Positions 56,119 through 64,000 of a stretch of DNA of 64,000 nucleotides are shown here, piece after piece. Every line of letters begins with the position of its first letter. Position 1 is the first letter of the stretch. The notes under the pieces are model-generated. The model was not told the origin of the DNA and did not search any database. It saw only the letters and a list, made by a program, of their open reading frames with translations. The translations under genes were made by a program, and so were the position numbers. The stretch comes from Ophioderma brevispina (Eukaryota > Echinodermata > Ophiuroidea > Amphilepidida > Ophiodermatidae), in assembly GCA_023653785.1 (NCBI GenBank), contig JAMKCH010010298.1:62001-126000 (forward strand). Reading direction: 5' to 3'.

Positions 56119-56415
56119 GGGAACGGACCTGTGTACACAGGAACGGAGTGCCCATCTCTCTTTCGAAGCGATTGGGCCAGACTCCACCATATAATGTTGC
56201 TGTAGGGGGATCGCTACACCTCCTCTACAGCGAGTCGGTTACCTTTCCAACATTGAATAATGCCGGTACCCATTTATACAGCTCGGTAGAGAGGAGTAGT
56301 AATTGAGGTAAAGCGCCTTACTCAAGAGCGAAACACATTGTCCTCAGTGGGGCTCGAACTCACAACCTTTGGGGTGCGGGTCGGGCGCTTTATTCTCTGG
56401 ACCACATGTGCTCAC
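56119..56415 (-). repeat. tRNA-derived SINE, inverse member of a head-to-head pair
   Basis: Minus strand: ATGTGGTCCAGAGAATAAAG (A-box side), GAGTTCGAGCCCC (B box), CTTGAGTAAGGCGCTTTACC and TGTATAAATGGGTACCGGCA. The CTTGAG.AAGG..CTT and AAATGGGTACC body is a conserved SINE core known from several animals. Confidence 0.8.
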
Positions 56416-56424
56416 AATTATAGA

Positions 56425-56715
56425 GGGCACGTGTGGTCCAGTGGATTGAGCATTCGCCCCGTACTCCACTGAAAAGTCGTGGGTTCGAGTCCCACTGCGG
56501 CCAACGTGCTGTGCCCTTGAGTAAGGTGCTTGACCTTACTCCTCTCCACCCAGGTGTATAAATGGGTACCAGCATTATTCAATGCTAGGAAATAACAGAC
56601 TCGCTGTGCGGGAGGAGTGGCGAACCCCCACAGCAAAAAATAATATGGAGGAGTCTGGCCCAAACGCTAAGGATAGAGAGATGGACTCTCCACGCACGAG
56701 CTTGCTCGGCACGAC
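56425..56715 (+). repeat. tRNA-derived SINE, forward member of the pair
   Basis: GTGTGGTCCAGTGGATTGAG, GTGGGTTCGAGTCCC (B box) at ~56470, CCTTGAGTAAGGTGCTTGAC and GTGTATAAATGGGTACCAGC. It diverges from its inverse partner, so the pair is two copies rather than a fresh palindrome. Confidence 0.82.
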
Positions 56716-57041
56716 AATTTACTTACTTGTTAACCCAGATAAGGATCGTTATTTGGGGTTCAGCTTTGTTATCTTGAGTTAACTGAGCGTTATTTAGGGT
56801 TCAGCTTTCTTATCTCGATTTAAAATTTGTTAACTTAAGATAAGGACCGTTATTTGGGGTTCAGCTTTGTTAACCCCAGATAAGACGCGTTATTTGGGGT
56901 TCGGTTTGTTATCTCCAGTTAACGAAGCGTTATCTCCAGTTAACAAGAAGAAAGTGATACACTTGTACTTCCATACGAGTCACGCCTTTTACGGCCATAA
57001 TAGATTTTCTTGCTTGTAAAATATCATCAACTCCTTTGCAG

Positions 57042-57113
57042 ATAAGGCTGAGGACAAGGAAAACGACATTCAAGAAAAGAAAAAGAACAAAGGAAAAAAA
57101 AGTAGAAAACATG
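57042..57113 (+). CDS. Gene B exon 4: lysine-rich tail
   Basis: The acceptor is ACTCCTTTGCAG and the donor ATG|GTAAGA, phase 1 in and out. It encodes DKAEDKENDIQEKKKNKGKK then SRKHG, a charged, low-complexity segment that could be a nuclear localisation signal or nucleic-acid-contact tail. The next exon was not identified in the 6.9 kb that remain, which are mostly repeats. All four exons have phase-1 boundaries, so any internal exon could be skipped or added without changing frame. Confidence 0.58.
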
Positions 57114-57419
57114 GTAAGAATTTTGTGAAAGAGTTCCATATGTACCCTCCTTTAAGATTCTACAGGAAACAGATTCTTTTATTTATGGTCATAGAACTAT
57201 ATAACATGAAGAAGTGAATCGCGTGTATTATGGAATAGCCCAAACCCGTAACCGATTTCTCTCACACACAGCGAGCCGTGGTTACTGTGCAAGCACTCGC
57301 GAGTTGTCACTGTTGTTGCGCAAGCACACGCATATAAAAATATGTGCGTCACTCCTGAACAAATTACGATTCGAGGTTGTTTGGCACCCATTATGACCAT
57401 ATCTTTGGATTTTTTCTAG
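57114..57419. other. No recognisable gene
   Basis: Start of the intron after gene B exon 4; nothing recognised. Confidence 0.4.
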
Positions 57420-57670
57420 CATGCAGGTGAAACCAGGCGGGTGAACCCGTGCACAAAATGCCAGTCGATTCGCAGGCTTAGTAATAGCGCCACCATTTTT
57501 GATGAGTCAACTAATTATTTATGCAGTATGACGTTGACCGGGAATGACGTAGCGGCACAGCGCCACGTACGACCGGCGATCCCTGAGTCACATATTTCAT
57601 GCAGTATGCCTCCACTTCGTGATCGAGTGGTCTATCCCGATTATTCAGGATCCATGGTGAAACGATAAGC
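57420..57670. repeat. R11-related CpG-rich sequence
   Basis: The 75-codon frame here overlaps a dispersed repeat shared with 36951-37130 and is therefore not called a gene. Confidence 0.5.
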
Positions 57671-58171
57671 ATTCTCCCCCAAAAGTGCAGTCATTTAATA
57701 AGTAGCGGCTACCACTACAGTCCCTGCTATCGTTCAAGGTAAAAATACGGCGCATTTTTACGCCAGTTTACAAGGGACATATGACAATCCCCACCGCAAA
57801 ATGTGCCCCATCACACTTTCCCCGTGACGTCAGCGTAGACAGCCATATTGAAGAAGCCGTGCCTTAAAAAGATTACGGCATCCCTATGCACAAAAGTCTC
57901 CGATGACCCTGTTAATGGTTCTTAGGAAAAAAGAGATATTTTTTAGTACGAGTGATAAGCATATAACTGCATATGGCATCAGTTGTTGTTGATTTACTCG
58001 CTAAATACGACAAACGTAACTAAATCGCGTGTGCTCTCATAAATATGCAAAGGACTTTCCAATGAGGGACGATACGATAAACCAAATATGGTGTTGCCCA
58101 AAATTATGATAATGAAGTGCTATTATGCTCATTAGAGGGCAAACCATAGCAATATTATATGGTGGAGTTGG
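57671..58171. other. No gene; CRE-like site and left half of an interrupted repeat
   Basis: GTGACGTCAGC at 57824. AATATTATATGGTGGAGT at 58151-58168 is the left part of the SINE-unit sequence at 56205-56180 and is cut by the next element. Confidence 0.5.
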
Positions 58172-61165
58172 TATGGGCACGCCACAGGCGTCAAAAAACG
58201 TCCAGTTTACAAAAAAAGACGTCCAGTTTACAAAAATGCGGCGAGAATTGCCAAAAAGGACGTGAGTTTACAAAAAAGACGGCGAGTTTACAAAAAAGAC
58301 GTCGAGTTTAAAAAAAGACGTCCAGATTTTCGCGCCCAGATTTCGCGCCCAGATTTTCGGCGCTCCGATTTTCGCGCCCACATTTTCGCGCCCACATTTT
58401 CGCGCCGAGAAGCGCCGCCATGGAAGTTAGATGGGCTCAGAATAACTTTTATGATACTTACCAGTAGGGTAGGAGTTCATTGACAAGAATGCTTGTTTAG
58501 ATAAGCTGATAACAACTAGCTTTTTATGATATCAATTTTTGTATTGGTATGTTACAACTAATGATTATCATTGTATTTGCACTTTATACTCGGACTTCTG
58601 GCCATGATAATATTTTACGTTCTTAAGAGTGCTTTCAAGATTACTCTGCCCAGTGAAAGGTATGCCCCCTTTCCTCTGTGGGAAACTCACTGGACTCTCG
58701 TTTGTAGGATAATTTCCACTAATGTGGATTTATATTCATGGACCATCAGCAGGGACTTCTTTGCCACAAAGATTATTGACTTTACCAGGAACAAAATAGT
58801 TTATAACCCGGGCTATATCCAGGCTGAATAAATTATAATAATGGCCAAGTGCTTCGATAAAGGCCCATTGTATCTTGTGGAAATACATCAAAGTAGTTGA
58901 AAATAATTTTAGGCATCACAAAATAAAAATTAGGCCTTTTGTTGGCCATGCACCAAACCAAACTATTCAAGTAAAGGTGTGGTAAATAAAAATAAACACG
59001 TTGTGGAGCCATGTCAATCCATCAGCAGATGCATATAGTCATATTTTAAATACAAGTTCATTTGAGATGGGGGATGGCTTGTATATAGTCATCAATTTGT
59101 TAATTTATTTATAAATACAAGTGAAATCTTATATATCATTTTCTATTACAACATGGACTTATTGTGGACAAGGGCAACAAGTGCAGGAAAAAAACTCAAA
59201 AGAAACTCCAAAGAAATATATGAACATGTTATTGCCCTTAAAAGTTAACTGTGAATCCTTAGGACACTAAGATGCAGTTCTTGCAGCTTGCAAGTTCTGA
59301 TGAATGATTTAGCAGATTTTTCTGATTTGCAGACTTTCAATTAACTTGACCATTGACCTAAAGTATGTTCAATTGCGATGCTTCCACTCATATTAAGCTT
59401 TACCTTACACGGATCATTCATTTCAGCACGCGGAATGATATGGGGCCAGTGACACAGAATCTAGGACAGGTTAACCCAGGATACCTGGACCCCGGACAGA
59501 TAAGCAGTTTGTTCCTAGAGCATTGTCTTAAATCGAGGTCTATTTCTTGATTTTTAATTCAAATTGCAAAAGGAACACATTCGTTTTAAACTGTAGGCCT
59601 ATCTATTCATCAGCACTCTCTACATGCTCTGAATGTAAGGGAGTGAAAACTTCACCCCTCCCCAAAAGAATGACAACTCCTGTAAAACACCAAAAATAAG
59701 TGAATTGAAAAAAGTAAATTTCACTCAAAAAAGAATGAAAATCACTCAAAAGAAAAGAGAGTCGATTTCCCTTTTTTCGTGTTGTCCTTTACTCCTCAAA
59801 AGTAATTCCCTTCTTAAAACCATCAAACGGTGGAGATTCATTCTTGTCGTGATTTCCACCGGTTTTTTTGAGAGAAAGAATTGCTCTTTTAAAGTAAAAT
59901 CCACTCATCTTGTAGTGGTTTAGGAGCGTTTAACTCTTTTTGAGATTGAAACTTTCACTTGTATATTTAGAAAGTGTTTTGGGCAAATTCTTCAAATAGT
60001 AACCCGGAGTGTCATATGGAATCTTTATGCTCTCCCCAAAACTTACTCTTTTCCCGCCCCTCCCAGAACTACCAATTTATCCAAATCATCTTTGTTGTGT
60101 CACTGACAAATATAAATACTATTTATACGAAATAGCTGCATTCTAATCAAAACGAGCGGGCTTTTGTGAGGGTAAGAATCAACTTGGTATTTCAGGAAAC
60201 ATTTTGGAACTATATCGTTCTTTTGCATTACAACAGCTTTATCTGCAAGATTATTTATCTAATTTTCAAGCAAGTCTTTGTTTAGCAGTGATGGAAATGG
60301 GTTCCACATGTAGTTAAACAGGGGTAAGGCTTCGTTTGAACGTAAAAGTAAATAAAACTGTAATATCCAAATAGAGTTTGTCTAACTGAAAAAAATAGAG
60401 TAGTTGACCCTTAAAAATATTTCCAAGAGTGATGAAAATTCCTCATGGAGTTTACATTTACTTGACTAACATTCTAACAAGAACCAAACTGAAGACCAAA
60501 ACAAAACAAAAATCCAAAAAACATATCCCCGTTTATAACCATTTCTGCTTGGGATATACTACACAAAATGGAAAACATAGAAAAAATAAATTTTAAATAC
60601 CATTTGGGTAAAAATGGAATTATTTTCCTAGTCCACACCTCAAAATAAATATAACTTTTTTCATTGCCCATTAATAAGCATATTGTATTGAAAGTTATAC
60701 CGTGAAAGATTACTGATAGTGGTCTTGACGTAACTTTGTATACTTTACAATTTTTCCTGTACTACTGTGCATGGAAGTATGAGCAAAATGTTATGATTTT
60801 CTCTAAACCTTTTGACCTTGTGCTACACACAGCTACGGGGGGGTAAAGGGTTAATTGTCTTAAAAGCTGGCATACCTGCACAATGATATAATACATTGCC
60901 TTGACTTGGTTAACATTCCGTAGAGCTTTTCCTTGGCGGCTCTTCCGACGCGAAAATATGGACGTGAAAAAACTCGACGTCTTTCGGCTCGCCGTCTTTT
61001 TTTCAAAACGCGACGTCTTTTTTGTAAAAACTAGACCGTCTTTTTTGAAACTCGACGTATTTTTGTAAAAACTCGACGTTCATTTTCTAAAGTCGACGTC
61101 TTTTTTGTAAAAATCGACGTCATTTTTCTAAACTCGGCGTTTTTTGACGTCTGTGGCGTGCCATA
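58172..61165. mobile_element. 3.0-kb element with long TIRs built of GACGTC units
   Basis: Ends TATGGGCACGCCACAGGCGT, CAAAAAACG and CGTTTTTTGACGTCTGTGGC, GTGCCATA are inverted. Each TIR (~200-270 bases) is an array of ~20-24-base units (GACGTCGAGTTTACAAAAAA and variants), with TTTTCGCGCCCA repeats at the inner edge on the left. The 2.5-kb interior has no recognisable transposase; frames at 58571-58831 and 59365-59550 have no known motif. The flanks rejoin to the sequence at 56119-56205. Confidence 0.85.
59630..59960. repeat. Dispersed repeat R5, second copy, nested
   Basis: GGAGTGAAAACTTCACCCCT, AATTTCACTCAAAAAAGAAT and AACTCTTTTTGAGATTGAAA resemble 32600-32780. Confidence 0.5.
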
Positions 61166-61225
61166 GTGGCCCAATCGCTTGAAAGAGAGATGGGCACTCC
61201 GTTCTGTGTACACAGGTTCCGTCCC
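61166..61225 (-). repeat. Right half of the repeat split by the 3.0-kb element
   Basis: GTGGCCCAATCGCTTGAAAG, AGAGATGGGCACTCCGTTCT and GTGTACACAGG are the inverse of 56175-56120. Confidence 0.8.
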
Positions 61226-62429
61226 CTTAACTTTAGCGTTTTTATACTTTCTATAATACTTGTGGGCACACGCTGTTGGTTACGCCGGTTGTGGAGAATC
61301 CCCCTTGTCTACCTTCTTATAAGTCGTGTTTATGGCCTAACCACAAACAATAAACCATAACCCTTAAGGCCAAATATAAAAAAAAAATTTGTTTACATGA
61401 AGAACTTTCATGATGGGTTACACTTATGGAACTCTTACCGAATTTGGGTAAATTTATTGCCAAAATGTTGTTCGAGGTGCGACGGAGATTTGAGGCTTCC
61501 TATATTGTTTATATAATAGTAATTCCATATCGATTTAGATAATCAATAGAAACTCTTACCTTGCATTAGGTTTTACGAAATGTTCTCACGAATGAAAAGG
61601 GATTTAATATCCACATATTCAATATAAGCATGGGCCTCAGTTTCCTAATTTGATCTTTTAGGAATTACAATTTCACAATGTTGAACCAAAAAATTAATTT
61701 TCACCTAATCATGTTCGGATGGGTATATTATGGTAGAAAAGCTACATCAGTGCAAAAATCAAAATTTTTACATTTTAGGACACCTGATATTATATGAACA
61801 TTCCTTAGTTGCATTGACACTTAAAACAAAGCGATACCCTAGAACATGTAGAACGCATATAGGCAGGATTGCGAAGGGGCCTAAGGTCACCAGAGCCCAT
61901 TAAAGTTCAATATGTGTACAGCATCATATATGCGTCTTGCGACCAGTTCTTTCTCCAACCAAGGTTGTGGGCTCTTAGTCGCATAAAACGGGAGAGTACG
62001 CCGATGTGCGATTACCAATAGAGTTGGGATTTTTGAGGTTGCCGAGCTCCTGTGGAGCCTCTTATGGGAAAAAAAATCCCCAGTAACTCGCATTAATATG
62101 CCCCGGATTGATTCTCCAAAAAAACCGCTCGATGAATTCCTTCAATTTACCATACGGCATGCAGACATCATTTAAAGGTACCATTGAAATGCAAATAGAA
62201 TTGACGTGCCATGGTGGTTTGTGTCAAGTCTACAAAGTAGGGCAGGAAAGCATTCAATATTTGGGTTGGTGATTTCAGGGCCGGCGGAAGCAAATTCAAA
62301 TTGGTGCGGCGGGCTAATGAGCGTTCCGTGTAAGATCGTATAGCTATACAGAGCATACAGAGTTTGGCCAGAAAGTTGCTGCATGGACCATATGGTTCCC
62401 AACCTGCTGCGGAACCGTTACAATGTCGC
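61226..62429. other. No recognisable gene
   Basis: Unclassified AT-rich DNA; short frames at 61887-62470 lack motifs. Confidence 0.4.
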
Positions 62430-62720
62430 TTTTCCAAAAAAAAATGCCCATGCAAATTGATACAAAACAAATTGAAGAATGCTTATAGGTTAGGATCAAT
62501 GGTTTTAAAAGTGTTACAAAATATAGTGGACGGGTTAAGTTTGTTGAATTAAGCATAAAGCGTTCATGCAGGGTTCGTATATCAAGCGGTCCGGGGTGGT
62601 GTGCGGAGGGCGCTCCCGCGCAAAGCGCGGAAAACCCTTGCAATATTCGCTTCGCTTTCCAAAAACACATTTTCCCATGCACATTGATAGAAACTTGAAA
62701 TTCGTTAGTCGGTTCACTTT
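62430..62720. repeat. Two further copies of repeat R8
   Basis: AAATGCCCATGCAAATTGAT at 62442 and ACACATTTTCCCATGCACAT, TGATAGAAAC at 62665, with GCGCTCCCGCGCAAAGCGCG between them. Confidence 0.55.
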
Positions 62721-62780
62721 ACATGTGTATTGCTTTTTGTGGGGCCGGCCAGATGTAGCTGGAAGGACAACTTTGCATTA

Positions 62781-62832
62781 TGTGGTGTATGTGTATGTGT
62801 GTGTGTGTGTGTGTGTACACGTGTGTGTATGT
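62781..62832. repeat. (GT)n microsatellite
   Basis: GTGTAT and GTGTACAC interruptions. Confidence 0.95.
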
Positions 62833-62854
62833 GGATAGGCATATGTCACAAAAA

Positions 62855-63305
62855 TGTTAAGTTTTTTTTTTTTTAAATTGACCTCAATTGAAAAGTGAAA
62901 TTCAATTGGAACCAAACTTGTGCCATAGGTGCACCATGGGATCCCTCATGTGTTGATGAGTCAAACGTAATTGTGGCTAGGTCAAAGGTCGTATGAGTTC
63001 AAGTTAAAAAATAGCTAAAATGTAAAATTGGCCTCAATTGAAAAGTTGAAGGTCATTGAAAAACCAAAATTGTGTCAAAGGGCACCAGGATCCCGCATAT
63101 GTGATGAGGTCACAGGTTCATGTGTCAAGTCAAGGCTATTTGAGATCAAGTTGGAAAATAGGCTGGAAAAATGTAAAAATTGACCTCAATTGAAAAGTGA
63201 AGTTCAATTGGAACAATACTTGGGTCATAGGTGCTCCATGAGATCCCTCATATGTTAATGAGGTCAAAGGCCATATGCCATGGTCAAAGGTCATTGAGGG
63301 CGCCC
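62855..63305. repeat. Tandem repeat, three units of about 155 bp
   Basis: Starts near 62876, 63029 and 63179 with TTG(A/G)CCTCAATTGAAAAGT, each followed by TCATTG or TCAATTGG, GGTGC(A/T)CCATG, GATCCC, CATATG and GAGGTCAAAGG words. Confidence 0.85.
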
Positions 63306-64000
63306 ACAGCTTATATTCTTTGAATTAGCGAGCGCGAAGGCCGAGAACCGCAAAATTATAGTTAATGCTTATACAAAAAACCGTTTACACTTTTCCTTAT
63401 GCAAATGTGGCTAGACATAGCAACATTTACTTGGGGATAGTTAACTACAATATCTTGGGGAAGGGTGGAAACGGCATGAAAAAAAGCGGAAATGACACAA
63501 TGCCCCAATCTGGAGAAACATGGTAAAAAACCACTTGCACAAGCATAAGTCTATGGCACTGTTGGCGATCATTATAGCAAAGAGGATACACTCAACAGTG
63601 AACAGGAACCCCGTCATGGTTTTTTTCGGACTTGGTATTATTAACTCTTCTGTAAAACACTTTCCTCAGCTGTAAATTGCCTTATTTTTAGAGCTAAAAC
63701 ACTGAGCTACAATTTTCAAAAGTGATGATAAAGTGAATGACAAGAAAAGAATGCAAGCCCTTTTCAAATGAAATTCTCTCCAATTGTAATCAACTTAATT
63801 ATTTTGTTAAATGGACATTTAATTTTTAAGTGTATTAAGTGAGTCAAGTTGTACGTGTCTTTGGTTCAGTTAATGATTGATGATTCTCTCATTCATTTTC
63901 AAAGGGTAAAACCTCACAAAAACTTGAAGGGTAGTCAGTAGTGTTGTTACTGAGTAGGCCTATACAGTTCACGCAATGGTATTGATTATTGTTAACCCAC
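63306..64000. other. No recognisable gene
   Basis: Unclassified; AACTCTTCTGTAAAACACTT near 63645 may be a distant R5 relative. Confidence 0.4.

Larger units (their letters stand above)
55691..56974. mobile_element. Foldback element 2 around an inverted SINE pair
   Basis: Forward units run from 55698 to about 56085 (AGCTGAACCCCAAATAACG repeated about eight times) and inverse units from 56725 to 56950 (CGTTATTTGGGGTTCAGCTT). The right end AAAGTGATACACTTGTACTTCCAT matches element 1; the left terminal ~35 bases are absent. The centre holds the SINE pair. Confidence 0.8.
43424..57113 (+). other. Gene B locus: unrecognised protein, at least 4 exons, 3' end outside view
   Basis: This is a summary entry for the four exons at 43424, 50838, 51818 and 57042. 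The joined open frame is about 116 codons without a stop: an acidic/basic leader, a compact domain, a short helix and a lysine-rich tail. Introns are about 7.3, 0.8 and 5.2 kb. The start lies 600 bases from, and divergent to, the start of gene A. No enzyme motif, membrane segment or signal peptide is visible. It may be a host nuclear or DNA-binding protein. A BEN-type domain further 3' would be a natural expectation but was not seen. Confidence 0.55.

Noticed and set aside
57441..57668. 75-codon plus-strand frame after gene B exon 4
   Set aside because: It overlaps dispersed repeat R11, also present at 36.95 kb, so it is more likely repeat than exon.
59365..59550. Possible further exon of gene B (…NPGYLDPGQISSLFLE)
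   Set aside because: It follows a plausible acceptor (CATTTCAG), but phase 2 does not match the phase-1 exit of exon 4, and it lies inside the 3.0-kb TIR element.
62168..62717. Overlapping minus-strand frames of 60-112 codons
   Set aside because: They lie in dispersed repeat R8 and overlap each other in three frames; no recognised motif.

Overview
The window looks like nuclear DNA from a repeat-rich, AT-rich animal genome, most likely a marine invertebrate and possibly a deuterostome such as an echinoderm or hemichordate. The evidence is split genes with GT-AG introns in consistent phase, tRNA-derived SINEs, non-LTR retrotransposon fragments, TTAA- and TA-flanked MITEs, microsatellites and very long poly-C/poly-G tracts. 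No operons, ribosome binding sites, rRNA or CRISPR arrays are visible. The species assignment is weak inference.

Two genes can be assembled from exons, arranged head to head around a ~600-base spacer at 42.8-43.4 kb. Gene A runs leftward from 42823 to at least 23645. It has at least eight exons that spell out an animal CACTA/EnSpm-like (Transposase_21-type) transposase: a zinc ribbon, a DG/ELPP region, DLPA with a C(2)C motif, D(2)H (DYLH), ASEYRNWLLYY, GPLWAFS and a C-terminal domain. Intron phases agree across most junctions, but exons 2, 4, 6 and 7 carry stops or frameshifts, so it is annotated as a probable decaying gene. Gene B runs rightward from 43424 to at least 57113. It has four short exons, all joined by phase-1 introns, encoding an unrecognised small protein with a compact beta-rich-looking domain and a very basic tail. 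The shared spacer holds six ATTGG (reverse CCAAT) motifs.

Everything else is mobile or simple-sequence DNA. 0.4-4.2 kb: a hairpin MITE, GT/CA microsatellites, a degenerate satellite and two tandem duplications. 4.4-9.4 kb: a run of inverted-repeat elements placed almost edge to edge. 9.4-15.9 kb: a TTAACCCTCGTCTA-type element, a 2.45-kb transposon with internal TATATTACGTTAT repeats, and poly-C TTAA-type repeats. 16-23 kb: dispersed repeats, a LINE 3' end and two tRNA-Thr-like heads. 23.6-42.8 kb: gene A with introns full of MITEs, a LINE fragment, a pyrimidine tract and a CpG-rich 44-bp minisatellite. 43.4-57.1 kb: gene B with introns holding nested elements, including a foldback array made of repeated palindromes around an inverted SINE pair. 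57.1-64 kb: a 3.0-kb long-inverted-repeat element and a 3-copy tandem repeat.

Several insertions can be proved inside the window, because the interrupted target repeat rejoins across the element and matches an uninterrupted copy elsewhere. The most notable items are the fragmented, intron-rich CACTA-type gene with its head-to-head partner, the foldback/palindrome array at 54.5-57.0 kb, and the two nested insertions at 48.3-50.1 and 58.2-61.2 kb. All homology calls are from reading motifs; no search was run.
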